The notes below the pieces were generated by a model that saw only the letters and a list, made by a program, of their open reading frames with translations, had not been told where the DNA came from and made no database searches. A DNA stretch of 64,000 nucleotides from Candidatus Bathyarchaeota archaeon (GTDB lineage Archaea > Thermoproteota > Bathyarchaeia > TCS64), in assembly GCA_018396695.1 (NCBI GenBank), contig JAGTQU010000001.1, positions 64,117 through 128,116 of the forward strand, given 5' to 3'. Shown in pieces: positions 39,032-48,966 of the stretch (within the stretch, counting starts at the first letter, position 1; each line of letters opens with the position of its first letter). Position numbers and translations under genes: made by a program.

Positions 39032-41764
39032 TTGGAGGTTCCTCCTGAAGAGTTCAAGCTACCTTTTTTCAAAGAGAATGGCTTCGAGAGAAAGTTCTGC
39101 CCGCACTGCAAAAACTATTATTGGACTCAGGATCACAGGCGAGAGAATTGCGGGGACTCCCCCTGCGTTCCCTACTCGTTCATTGGTAACTCTCCAATGA
39201 ATAGGCGTTATACTGTCAAGGAGATGAGAGAGAAGTTTCTATCCTTCTTTGAGCTTAGAGGTCACAAAAGGATCGCACCCTATCCTGTTATAGCCAGGTG
39301 GCGCGATGATCTGATGGTTACCATCGCAAGCATAGTTGACTTTCAACCCTACGTTACTGAAGGAATTCTGCCCCCTCCAGCCAACCCGCTTGTGATAAGC
39401 CAGCCCTGCTTAAGGTTCGAAGATATCGATTTAGTCGGCAAGACTGCTGGAAGACACCTCACAATATTCGAGATGGGAGGGCATCACGCTTTCAATTACA
39501 AAGACGAGCCTCAAATATATTGGAAAGACGAGACAGTGCGTTACCATCATGAATTATTAACCCGAGACTTAGGTGTTCCCTCAGAGGCCGTGACATATAA
39601 AGAGGGGTTATGGTCCGGGGGGGGTAACGCCGGGTTCGATCTGGAAGGGTGTGTGAACGGGTTAGAGATATCTACTCTTGTTTTCATGATGTTTCGAATC
39701 GCAGGAGCCAAATTCGAACCGATGCCTATCCAAGTCGTTGACACAGGATACGGGATCGAGAGATGGACATGGCTCAGCCAGGGTTCTCCTAGCGCGTTTC
39801 ACGCGATTTACGGTAATCTGCTCTCCGAAGCCTTAGAATGGGTAAACCTGGAAACACTTGATGAAGAGACGATGGTGAAGATCACACATTATTTAAAACC
39901 TCAATCTCTGGGAGCTAGAAACCTCAAACACCTCTCTGAGATAACAAAAATAGACGGACCCCTTCTATCAAGTTACTTGGAATCCTTAGAGAGCGTTTAT
40001 GCGGCCTTAGATCACACGAAAAGCCTCGTCTTCATACTTTCGGAGGGGGTGATCCCTTCAAACGTGCGTGAAGGATATCTTGCAAGACTCCTATATAGAA
40101 GGGCTTTCAGACTCATGCGACGAGGCGGCGTCGAGGACAAGCTCCATGAGCTAATCGAAGGCCAGATCAGACTATGGGGGAACGATTTTCCACAATTAGT
40201 GAAGATGAAAGACGAGATTATGGAATCTGTTGAGGCTGAGGGTGGAAAGTATCGAGAGACTTTGAGACGTGGGTCTGAGATGGTTAAGCGGATGGTTAAA
40301 TCCAAGAAAGGCGGCTTAACAAAAGACCATCTAATTGACTTCTATGACTCGCACGGTCTAACCCCTGAGGATGTTAAAGAAGCGGCTCATGAGATTGGAG
40401 TCGAGGTCCCTGTTCCAGAGGATTTTTACACCTTAGTCGCCCGACGCCATATGAACATCGAGAGGCAAGTGATAGATGAGGAGATGGCTAATCTATCCAA
40501 TAAAGTCGAGACTATGGAGCGTACAGAGACGTTGTTCTACAGCGATCCTTATCTTATCGAGTTCGAGGACAAGGTAGTCTCCGTAATAGATGATGAGTAC
40601 GTCATTCTAAAAGCGACGGCTTTCTTCGCCGAAGCAGGAGGGCAGATCTCAGATAGGGGATGGATAATCAAGAATCTTGAAAAGTTTCCTGTGACCGATG
40701 TTAAAGCCGTCAACGGGGTTATTCTTCATAAGGTGGAGAAGGCTGGAAAGCTTAAGCCTGGAGACCGGGTGAAGGGATTAGTGGATTGGGTGAGGCGTAC
40801 AGCTTTAATGCGGTCTCATACGGCCACGCATATAATTCTTGGAGCCGCTAGAAGAGTGGTGGGAGAACACGCCTGGCAGGCTGGTGCACAGAAAGGTGTC
40901 GAGAGGAGCAGGCTGGATATAAACCATTTTCGCAGATTATCAATTGAGCAGATAGAGTCGATTGAGCGTCTCGCTAACCAAATCGTAATGGAGGGTAGAG
41001 CTGTAACTTGCAAGTTCATGCCCAGGAATGAGGCTGAGGCGGAATATGGGTTCCGTCTCTATCAAGGGGGAGTTGTGCCGGGAAGGGAGATTAGGGTAGT
41101 GAATATTGCAGATTGGGATGTAGAAGCATGTGGAGGTACTCATGTCAGAAACACTTCTGAAATAGGGTTGATTAAAATCACCGATACTGAACGTGTTCAA
41201 GATGGTGTTGAAAGGATAATCTTCGCAGTTGGACCTTATGCCTTCGATGAGGTGCAGAAGAGGGATAGGATTCTAGGTAAAACTGCGGAAATCCTTGGAG
41301 TTCAGAGGGATCACATAACTAAGGCTGTTCAAGAGATGGTTAACGAGGTCAAATCTACACGCCAGAAACTCACAGTTGCGATGCGTCGTCTCGCTAGGCT
41401 TGATGCTGAAGCTTTATTGAATAGATCAAAGAAGATGAATGATCTAAATATCATAATATGTGTTTTAGAGGAAGAGTCCAATTTTCTCATAGAAATCGTA
41501 AACGAGTTGGTCAAGCAGACCGACAAAGTAGTTGCGGTTTTGGGATCAAAGATCGAGCCTAAAGTGATAGTCAAATCTGGCGAGGAGGCAGTATCCGAAG
41601 GGATTCACGCTGGTAGACTTGCAAGTGAAGTGGCTGAGCTAATCGGCGGAAGAGGAGGCGGGGATCATCGATTTGGACAAGCTGGTGGAGGAGACCCTAA
41701 GAAGCTAGAGAAGGAAACAGAACGCGTATTAATGATTATCCAATCTATGCTCAAGGATCCGTAA
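39032..41764 (+). CDS. alaS: Alanyl-tRNA synthetase (archaeal type)
   Basis: FKENGFERKFCPHCKNYYWTQDHRRENCGDSPCVPYSFIGN; RSHTATHIILGAARRVVGEHAWQAGAQK; CGGTHVRNTSEIGLIKI; GGRGGGDHRFGQAGG. Confidence 0.97.
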   Translation: MEVPPEEFKLPFFKENGFERKFCPHCKNYYWTQDHRRENCGDSPCVPYSFIGNSPMNRRYTVKEMREKFLSFFELRGHKRIAPYPVIARWRDDLMVTIASIVDFQPYVTEGILPPPANPLVISQPCLRFEDIDLVGKTAGRHLTIFEMGGHHAFNYKDEPQIYWKDETVRYHHELLTRDLGVPSEAVTYKEGLWSGGGNAGFDLEGCVNGLEISTLVFMMFRIAGAKFEPMPIQVVDTGYGIERWTWLSQGSPSAFHAIYGNLLSEALEWVNLETLDEETMVKITHYLKPQSLGARNLKHLSEITKIDGPLLSSYLESLESVYAALDHTKSLVFILSEGVIPSNVREGYLARLLYRRAFRLMRRGGVEDKLHELIEGQIRLWGNDFPQLVKMKDEIMESVEAEGGKYRETLRRGSEMVKRMVKSKKGGLTKDHLIDFYDSHGLTPEDVKEAAHEIGVEVPVPEDFYTLVARRHMNIERQVIDEEMANLSNKVETMERTETLFYSDPYLIEFEDKVVSVIDDEYVILKATAFFAEAGGQISDRGWIIKNLEKFPVTDVKAVNGVILHKVEKAGKLKPGDRVKGLVDWVRRTALMRSHTATHIILGAARRVVGEHAWQAGAQKGVERSRLDINHFRRLSIEQIESIERLANQIVMEGRAVTCKFMPRNEAEAEYGFRLYQGGVVPGREIRVVNIADWDVEACGGTHVRNTSEIGLIKITDTERVQDGVERIIFAVGPYAFDEVQKRDRILGKTAEILGVQRDHITKAVQEMVNEVKSTRQKLTVAMRRLARLDAEALLNRSKKMNDLNIIICVLEEESNFLIEIVNELVKQTDKVVAVLGSKIEPKVIVKSGEEAVSEGIHAGRLASEVAELIGGRGGGDHRFGQAGGGDPKKLEKETERVLMIIQSMLKDP

Positions 41765-41825
41765 GGATTTTTACGCATAACCTTTATTCTCTAAACGGTC
41801 TATAGGCTTAGGATGAGTTGATGAC

Positions 41826-44741
41826 ATGGTAAACTGGAAGGAGATCGAAGAGAAGTGGCAGACAAAGTGGAGAGAATCAAAGATCTTTGAAACCGATCCG
41901 GATTCCTCGAAGCCGAAATATTATCTCACTGTAGCCTACCCATACCCTAACTCGCCGCAGCATATAGGTCATGGTAGAACATATACGCTGACAGACGTCC
42001 ACGCCAGATATATGCGGATGCAGGGGTATAACGTGCTCTTCCCCATGGCGTGGCATTTCACTGGAACCCCGGTGATAGCTATGGTTGAAAGGCTGAAGAA
42101 AGGAGACGAAGAGCTCTTAGACACTTTTCTGAACATCTATAAGATCCCTAGAGAGAATTTATCCAGACTTGAAACACCGATTGACATGGCCAGATACTTC
42201 GCTGAAGAGATTAAGAATGGGATGCAGAGAATTGGGTTCAGCATCGACTGGAGGCGCGAGTTCACAACGGTCGATGCATATTATAGCAAGTTCATCGAAT
42301 GGCAGTTCGAGAAGCTGAGGCAGAGAGGCTACATTACCCAAGGGAGCCATCCTGTTGGATGGTGTCCAAACTGCGGAAACCCTGTAGGACAACACGATAC
42401 AGTTGGCGACGTTGAGCCCGAGATCGAGGAGTTCACAGTTATAAAATTCAAGTGTGCAGAAGATATTCTTCCCACCGCGACTCTACGACCTGAAACAGTC
42501 TTCGGGGTAACTAACATCTGGCTTAATCCAGACTCAACTTACGTGAAGGCTTCGGTGGATGGTGAATCTTGGGTCGTTAGCGAAGCTGCAGTCGAGAAGC
42601 TGAAGTTTCTGGAGAGAACGGTTGAGGTTAAAGAAAAGTTTCCAGGGATGAAGCTGATTGGAAAGAAAGCAACCAACCCAGTTAATAATATGGAAATACC
42701 GATTCTTCCCGCCGATTTCGTTGATCCTAACGATGCTACAGGCGTTGTCATGTCCGTTCCGGCTCATGCTCCATACGATCTCATCGCTCTAGATGAAATC
42801 TTAAATCTCTCCAAAAGCGAGCTCGAGAAAAGAGGAATCTGGCCGATTGACAAGAAGAGTTTGGAGCCAATCCCGGTGATCGAGCTTCCCGGATACGGCG
42901 TAGTTCCAGCTCGCCATGTCGTTTCGAAGCTGAAGATAACAAGGCAGAGTGATCCGATTCTGAAGAAGGCTACTCAAGAAGTCTACAGTCAGGAGTTCAG
43001 GAACGGTAGGATGCTTGGCAACACTGGAGCATACGCGGGGCTACCCGTTGAGAAGGCGAAGGGCATTGTAAAAGAGGATTTAATCTCTGAGGGTAAGGCA
43101 ACGGTCATTCATGAGCTGATCGAGCCGGTTGAATGCCGCTGCGGAGGAGAAGTCGTAGTCAAGATATTTAAAAACCAATGGTTTATCGACTACGGAAATA
43201 AGTCTTGGAAGAAGATGGCCCATGAAGCCCTCGACAAGATGGAAATCATCCCTAGAGAGTTGAGGCAGGAGTATGAGTACGTTATCGACTGGTTGAAGGC
43301 TAAAGCTTGCGCACGTAAGGCAGGTATAGGGACAAAGCTTCCTTGGGAGTCTGATTGGATAATCGAAGCCTTATCTGATTCAACCATCTATATGGCTTAC
43401 TACACCGTGTGTAGAAAACTGAAAGAGTTGAAGCCTAGCCTAGAGTCTCTGGGTTTAGAGTTCTGGGACTATGTATTTCTAGGGGAAGGAGACATCCAAT
43501 CAGTAGCGTCGTCGACTGGAATATCTGTGAAAGATTTAGAGGAGCTTCGGGAAGAGTTCAAGTATTTCTACCCGCTTGATTGTAGGCATTCAGGTAGGGA
43601 TCTAATCCCCAACCATCTGACCTTTATGATCTTCAACCATGTGGGGATCTTTCCGAGTAGTTTGTGGCCTAGGGGGATAGCCGTAAACGGGAGTGTTCTG
43701 ATGGAGGGTCAGAAGATGAGTAAGTCACTCAACAATATTATCCCTTTGATCAGCGCCATTGAGCGCTATGGAGCCGATCCCTTAAGATTATCCCTCATGA
43801 TAACTGCCGAGCCCATCAAAGACGCTGATTTCAGCGAGGATATCGCAAAAACGATGTGCGAAAACCTTGAAAAGTACTATTCTAAGGCTATTGAAATTCT
43901 TAAAACGACGAGCGGTTACGTCGGAGAGTTTAGTGAGATAGATAGATGGATGCTGAGCCGCTTACAGTGGCATATTAAAGAGGCTACCGAGGCTATGGCT
44001 GAGCTGAAAGTCAGGAAGGCGATCCACGCCATATTTTACAATCTAAACCAGGATTTGGACTGGTATATGCGAAGGGTTGAGCCTCAGAAGAAAGATGAGT
44101 CGAGACGGAGAGTTATAGACGGTCTGCTGAGAAGAGTGTTGAACGTTCAAGTGAGGATGCTGGCCCCCTTTACTCCCCACATATGCGAAGAACTTTGGGA
44201 AGCGATGGGGGGGGAAGGCTCCGTATCCTTCGCAGAGTGGCCGAAAGTTGACGAGAAGCTCATACGACTTGATGTGGAGGAGATGGAATCGACTGTGAAG
44301 CTCGTCTTAGCTGATCTCGAGAACATAGTTAAGGCGACTAGCATGAAGCCTTCGCACATAATCTTCTATGTTGCGACTGGATGGAAATGGAAGGTTTACC
44401 TGAAGGCGCTTACACTGGCATCTAAAGATAGCTTAGACGTGGGAAGCCTAATTAAAGAATGCTTTAAAGACGATGAATTGAAGACAAAGGTTAAAGAGAT
44501 CCCGGCGTTTGCTAGAGATGTTGCTGAGGATGTAAAGAAGATGCCGGAAGAAACATTAAAGCTGAGGCTTTCCATCGGGGCTGTTAACGAGTTTAAACTG
44601 CTTCAAGACGCGGCTGGGTTCTTGGGTAGAGAATTCCAGTGCGAAGTAACAGTCTATGACGAAGCTGATCCATGGATTAGAGACCCGAAGAATAGGGCGG
44701 AGAGGGCGAAGCCCTATAAACCAGCGATCTATGTTGAGTGA
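41826..44741 (+). CDS. leuS: Leucyl-tRNA synthetase (archaeal type)
   Basis: VAYPYPNSPQHIGHGRTYTLTDVHARYMRMQGYNVLFPMAWHFTGTP; KMSKSLNNIIPL; 971 aa. Confidence 0.97.
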   Translation: MVNWKEIEEKWQTKWRESKIFETDPDSSKPKYYLTVAYPYPNSPQHIGHGRTYTLTDVHARYMRMQGYNVLFPMAWHFTGTPVIAMVERLKKGDEELLDTFLNIYKIPRENLSRLETPIDMARYFAEEIKNGMQRIGFSIDWRREFTTVDAYYSKFIEWQFEKLRQRGYITQGSHPVGWCPNCGNPVGQHDTVGDVEPEIEEFTVIKFKCAEDILPTATLRPETVFGVTNIWLNPDSTYVKASVDGESWVVSEAAVEKLKFLERTVEVKEKFPGMKLIGKKATNPVNNMEIPILPADFVDPNDATGVVMSVPAHAPYDLIALDEILNLSKSELEKRGIWPIDKKSLEPIPVIELPGYGVVPARHVVSKLKITRQSDPILKKATQEVYSQEFRNGRMLGNTGAYAGLPVEKAKGIVKEDLISEGKATVIHELIEPVECRCGGEVVVKIFKNQWFIDYGNKSWKKMAHEALDKMEIIPRELRQEYEYVIDWLKAKACARKAGIGTKLPWESDWIIEALSDSTIYMAYYTVCRKLKELKPSLESLGLEFWDYVFLGEGDIQSVASSTGISVKDLEELREEFKYFYPLDCRHSGRDLIPNHLTFMIFNHVGIFPSSLWPRGIAVNGSVLMEGQKMSKSLNNIIPLISAIERYGADPLRLSLMITAEPIKDADFSEDIAKTMCENLEKYYSKAIEILKTTSGYVGEFSEIDRWMLSRLQWHIKEATEAMAELKVRKAIHAIFYNLNQDLDWYMRRVEPQKKDESRRRVIDGLLRRVLNVQVRMLAPFTPHICEELWEAMGGEGSVSFAEWPKVDEKLIRLDVEEMESTVKLVLADLENIVKATSMKPSHIIFYVATGWKWKVYLKALTLASKDSLDVGSLIKECFKDDELKTKVKEIPAFARDVAEDVKKMPEETLKLRLSIGAVNEFKLLQDAAGFLGREFQCEVTVYDEADPWIRDPKNRAERAKPYKPAIYVE

Positions 44742-44924
44742 ATGGAGAATCATGTATTCATAAATATCAACAGGATACCATTTATAGACACATATTTGTC
44801 TTGGAAAATCTCCTTTTTGTTTATCCTTTTTTTAATCAAGTTTACAAATTCATATAATTTATAAAAGATGTTTGAGCTAATATGAGCAAAGCCCGAAGGA
44901 AGGATTTAGAAGAGGTATATGTAG

Positions 44925-45884
44925 TTGGGTTCGTTAACGGATATTGAGACTCTTAATGTCAACTTGCCTTTAGATGTCCCGATGCCAATTTTTGATGAGA
45001 TGCTGAGGATTCTCAAGGTTATTTCGAATCCTGACGGGCTAGCTATTTTTCTATATACGAAGAATGGCTTACCGAGCGCTAATAAAATAATTAGAGATTT
45101 AGGTTTAACTAAGAAAAGATACTATTCAAGATTAAAAGAGCTTATCGATGTAGGTCTCATAGAAAAATCCAGCGGAGTCTACCAGTATACCCTCCTCGGA
45201 GAGGCCGTCTCTAAGCTGGGAATCGCGCTTGGACAGATATTAGAGAACAAAGACCGATTGAGGCTGATAGATGAGATTAATAAAAACAAGGCGCTCTCCG
45301 CATTTGAAATAGATCAAATTAGAGAAGTGATAATTCAGCAGTCAAGCACATTGCAAAGCGCATTAAACCTTATTTTGGATAGCAAAAGTCTTAAGAAAAT
45401 TGAAGTCTTCTCAAACTATGAGGTAGGAATTAACATATTAATAAACAACATCAACTCTTCTAAAGAAAGAGTCTTTCTCGCTTCAAAATACTTTGACACG
45501 AGGGTCATAGAATCTACTATTAAAGCGTATAAACGGGGGGTCGACTTCAGGGTAATCATGGCTTCTGAAAACCTAACAAAGAAGATAGAAATGCTAAAGC
45601 TTTTACTTTCGCCGAAGCTGATCATGGAGTTAATGGAATTCGCTAATAATGGGGCTAATAAAAGTGTACGTGAATATAACATCAACTATAGCTATTGTAT
45701 TATAGACAATAATGCATGCTTCTTCGAGTTTCCGCCCTTCGAAGACAAATTTACGATAGGCTTTTTCGTCATTGACGCGAAAATAAACCAGCAGTTTTCA
45801 GAACTATTCCTATATCAATGGGAGGAAGCGGAAGCTAAGGAGATGCCTAACTTCTTCAAAAAATTGAGTAAACTAAATATTTAG
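44925..45884 (+). CDS. Winged-helix transcriptional regulator with C-terminal PLD/TrmB-like sensor domain
   Basis: LRILKVISNPDGLAIFLYTKNGLPSANKIIRDLGLTKKRYYSRLKELIDVGLIEKSSGVYQYTLLG wHTH; C-terminal IINNNINSSKERVFLASKYFD...VDFRVIMASENL resembles a phospholipase-D-like fold. TTG start. Confidence 0.65.
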   Translation: MGSLTDIETLNVNLPLDVPMPIFDEMLRILKVISNPDGLAIFLYTKNGLPSANKIIRDLGLTKKRYYSRLKELIDVGLIEKSSGVYQYTLLGEAVSKLGIALGQILENKDRLRLIDEINKNKALSAFEIDQIREVIIQQSSTLQSALNLILDSKSLKKIEVFSNYEVGINILINNINSSKERVFLASKYFDTRVIESTIKAYKRGVDFRVIMASENLTKKIEMLKLLLSPKLIMELMEFANNGANKSVREYNINYSYCIIDNNACFFEFPPFEDKFTIGFFVIDAKINQQFSELFLYQWEEAEAKEMPNFFKKLSKLNI

Positions 45885-46784
45885 AAATCCTAAGAAAATT
45901 GAAAACTGGAGTGCCATATATAGCGGTATTATCTTTCTATTTATTAAAGACGCAAGAAAAACTGGCTCATCCCATTTTCTCAGCAGAGGATGTACGACAT
46001 AAATTAGGCTTCCAATTATGATGAAGACGAGCATCATAACGGCAAGGTTGAAGCCCAAGTTTAAATAGCCTATAAGATTAGCTGCGCCAATCGCCACTAA
46101 AACCCCAATTGTAAACCTAACAGTCATCTGTGGACCCCAAACCACAGGTATGGTTCTGACCCCCGAGACTTTGTCCCCTCTAATATCTCTTAGATCAACC
46201 AGCGGGTTTACACCTAGAATGAAGATTACGTTGAGAATCGCTAGGTATAATACGTGAAGATTTACCCAGCCCACCGTCAGGCTTCCGGTGAAGTTTTCAA
46301 TAACTACGCCCGCAGCAACCACAAGTTGCTTGATGATGAACCTTTTTTTAAGTCGGAAAGGTTCTGTAGAGTAGATTATCCCCAACATCATTGCGAATAG
46401 CTGAATCAGGAAAACATTCATGTTTATCAAATATGATGCGATGATGCCGAGGGTTCCAGAAAAAACGGCAAACTTGATCATCAAGCTTTTTGATACTAGT
46501 CCACTACCTAAGGGTCGTCCTGCGGGCGTGGGGTTCCCAAGCTCCCTGTTCTTAATATCCTCTTCCAAATCGACTAAATCATTATAGAAGTATACGAAGT
46601 ATCCTACAAAAGTGACTGCGATTATTAGTTTAAAAGTTTCAACAATGTTTAGGATACCATTGGATGCGATTAATAGACCCATTAATGCTGGCCACGTATA
46701 TATGAAGACGACTTCTTTTCTTGATTTCACACATTTGGCGAAATATACTATAAGCTTTTTTACAGTAATCTCGCCTCCGACCAT
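45873..46784 (-). CDS. UbiA-family prenyltransferase
   Basis: YFYNDLVDLEEDIKNRELGNPTPAGRPLGSG and DLRDIRGDKVSGVRTIPVVWG Asp-rich motifs in a polytopic membrane protein. Confidence 0.92.
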   Translation of the reverse strand: MVGGEITVKKLIVYFAKCVKSRKEVVFIYTWPALMGLLIASNGILNIVETFKLIIAVTFVGYFVYFYNDLVDLEEDIKNRELGNPTPAGRPLGSGLVSKSLMIKFAVFSGTLGIIASYLINMNVFLIQLFAMMLGIIYSTEPFRLKKRFIIKQLVVAAGVVIENFTGSLTVGWVNLHVLYLAILNVIFILGVNPLVDLRDIRGDKVSGVRTIPVVWGPQMTVRFTIGVLVAIGAANLIGYLNLGFNLAVMMLVFIIIGSLIYVVHPLLRKWDEPVFLASLINRKIIPLYMALQFSIFLGFLNI

Positions 46785-47021
46785 CTCGTCACCTAAATTA
46801 GAATCGAATCGGCGAGACTATTATTAATACATATTTTATATATATATTTATCGTTTACATAAATAGTTTACTATATAAAAAATCCCTGTTTTCTTAAAAA
46901 AATTGTTTTTTAAGGAGTTCTGAGGCTTTTAAATCATTTGATATGGTGCAATAAATTCTGATATAAATACTGCTTAATATCAAGTATGATTGTCTCATAA
47001 TTCATAATCTTTAAATATAAT

Positions 47022-47351
47022 ATGAAGACAAAACTGATTTCGAAGCTCGATATGTCTCGTCGAAGATCTCAGCTCGAGATTTATCTTGATGTGCTCTGGC
47101 TGATAAAGAATGGTACGAATAAACCTACTAGGATAATGTATGGTGCGAATCTTTCATGGAAGCCTCTCCAACGTGTCTTGAATTCAATGATCGATCAAGG
47201 GCTCATCGTAGAAGTCGACGCTCGTAGCAAGAAGGATAAGAGAACAACCGTATGCTACGAGACTACACAGAAAGGGGAGAACGTAATCAGATACTTCAAC
47301 AAAGCGAAAGATCTCATAGAAATAGAAGAAGTCTCGAAGATTAGGTGGTAG
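47022..47351 (+). CDS. Archaeal winged-helix DNA-binding protein
   Basis: RRSQLEIYLDVLWLIKNGTNKPTRIMYGANLSWKPLQRVLNSMIDQGLIVEVDARSKKDKRTTVCYETTQKGENVIRYF. Confidence 0.85.
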   Translation: MKTKLISKLDMSRRRSQLEIYLDVLWLIKNGTNKPTRIMYGANLSWKPLQRVLNSMIDQGLIVEVDARSKKDKRTTVCYETTQKGENVIRYFNKAKDLIEIEEVSKIRW

Positions 47352-47382
47352 AATTTCAACTATCTTAGGAATGGTTGAGAAG

Positions 47383-47991
47383 CTAAACCTTAATCATGCC
47401 TCTAATAATATTCTTCTTATCGGTTTTTAATTGGAAGCTTAACCAGCTTCGCGACTCATCATCATCGATATCGTAACTCACTTTATAGACTGAGCTGCCC
47501 TCCGGGAGCTTCACCTCCAATCCCTTCAAAGAGACTTCTAATCCGCATTTAAGCCTTCCACGTAGGATCGTTGGAACCGTCTCAGCTCTACCTATATTTA
47601 ATTCTTCGAGTGCGATCCTCTGATCCTTTTCCTTGAAACGTAGTTCAAGCTCTGGTATATCCTCATTATAAGAGTAAAGGACCCCGTCTTTAAGAACTGA
47701 TACATTAAACTTTTTCTCGTCGACGTCGAAGGCGACCAAGCTTGCGCCTAGACTCTTCTCTCTAAACTCTCCCCAGTTTTTAATCACCGCTGATATCATA
47801 AGTTTCGGCGCCTCTATCCTCGCAGCCGGTATCTCTGTTTTCGCAGGAGAGGGGCGGGTAGACTCCGTTTTCGTCACGACGTTCTCCAGTCTAGCTACTA
47901 AATCGTCAAGGTTTTTCTCATGTTCTCTTAGAACATTAATTATGAGATCGATGACGTCTACCTTATCTTCGTATCCCATCTCGTCTCCCAA
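47383..47991 (-). CDS. Hypothetical protein with N-terminal coiled coil
   Basis: 202-aa intact ORF with archaeal spacing and codon pattern; no family recognised. Confidence 0.6.
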   Translation of the reverse strand: MGDEMGYEDKVDVIDLIINVLREHEKNLDDLVARLENVVTKTESTRPSPAKTEIPAARIEAPKLMISAVIKNWGEFREKSLGASLVAFDVDEKKFNVSVLKDGVLYSYNEDIPELELRFKEKDQRIALEELNIGRAETVPTILRGRLKCGLEVSLKGLEVKLPEGSSVYKVSYDIDDDESRSWLSFQLKTDKKNIIRGMIKV

Positions 47992-48152
47992 CTATTCTTT
48001 GCATATATTTAATTAGCCAGTCTTTTTTAAATACAGTCGCATTAAAGCATCAGAAGAGAGTTTAGAATTCGATTTAAGACTCAGTAAAACTGAGGTATAT
48101 GCGATTTTGAGTGCTGATTTTTTAGCAACCTCAACGTTATCGTTCATTCGTG

Positions 48153-48867
48153 TTGAAAGACCTTGAAGAGTTCAACAAAATAGCAGGAGAGTATGATAAG
48201 GGAAGGGGTGCTGAGAATGTTAAACTAAATAGAGGAGAAGACTAGGTTGAGAAGCCTAGGCGAAGGGTCGCTAATCCTAGACTTAGGCTGCGGCACCGGA
48301 ATCTACACCCTCGCCTTAAGTTTGTTCACAGACGGTCTCGTATGCGGACTGGATCCAGCTCTAGGGATGCTCAAACAAGCATTAGAGAAATCTAAAAATG
48401 TTTTATGGGCCTGTTCAGTTGCTGAATCAATGCCTATACGCTCAAACGTTTTCCACTGCATCTTCGCATCACAAGTTTGGCACCATATATAAGATAAACG
48501 AAAGGCTGCAGAAGAGTGTTTCAGAGTTCTAAAGGAATCCTCCAGTCTAATAGTTCGGACAATATCCCATGAACAGCTTAAAACAAAAACGGTGTTTAAG
48601 TATTTTCCAGAGATCCTTGAAAACCAGTTCAGAGTCTACCCTTCTAAAGAAGATTTTCGGAAATACTTCGAAGGGGCGGGCTTCACATCTGTCGAAGAAT
48701 ATGAGTATAACTTTGAGAGGTATCAGGATCCCTTACAACTGATCGAGGCTGCGGAGGGGAAACTGTTGTCAATGTTTAGACCGATAAGTGAAGAAGGGCT
48801 TGAAAGAGGCGTAAGCCGCATTAAAGAGATATGGGATGGAGCACCCGAATCAGCCCTTAAGGGATGA
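48153..48867 (+). pseudogene. Decayed SAM-dependent class I methyltransferase
   Basis: LKDLEEFNKIAGEYDKGRGAENVKLNR (frame 1) / frameshift / EEKTRLRSLGEGSLILDLGCGTGIYTLALSLF...IFASQVWHHI then in-frame TAA, continuing in frame as DKRKAAEECFRVLKESSSLIVRTISHEQLKT... Confidence 0.82.
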
Positions 48868-48966
48868 TGAGACGATCACTCTAATCGTAGCGAGAAAATA
48901 AAGCTACTTCGAATAAGCTCTCACATACTCTCCAAAAAACCTAAGAGTAAGCTCGAAGGATACTAA

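Noticed and set aside
44882-44947. Upstream ORF MSKARRKDLEEVYVVGFVNGY overlapping the wHTH start
   Set aside because: Only 21 codons, and no evidence of translation; mentioned only as a possible uORF.
48075-48095. CTCAG-TAAAA-CTGAG hairpin as a terminator or ncRNA
   Set aside because: A 5-bp stem alone is expected by chance; no supporting U-tract or conservation evidence.
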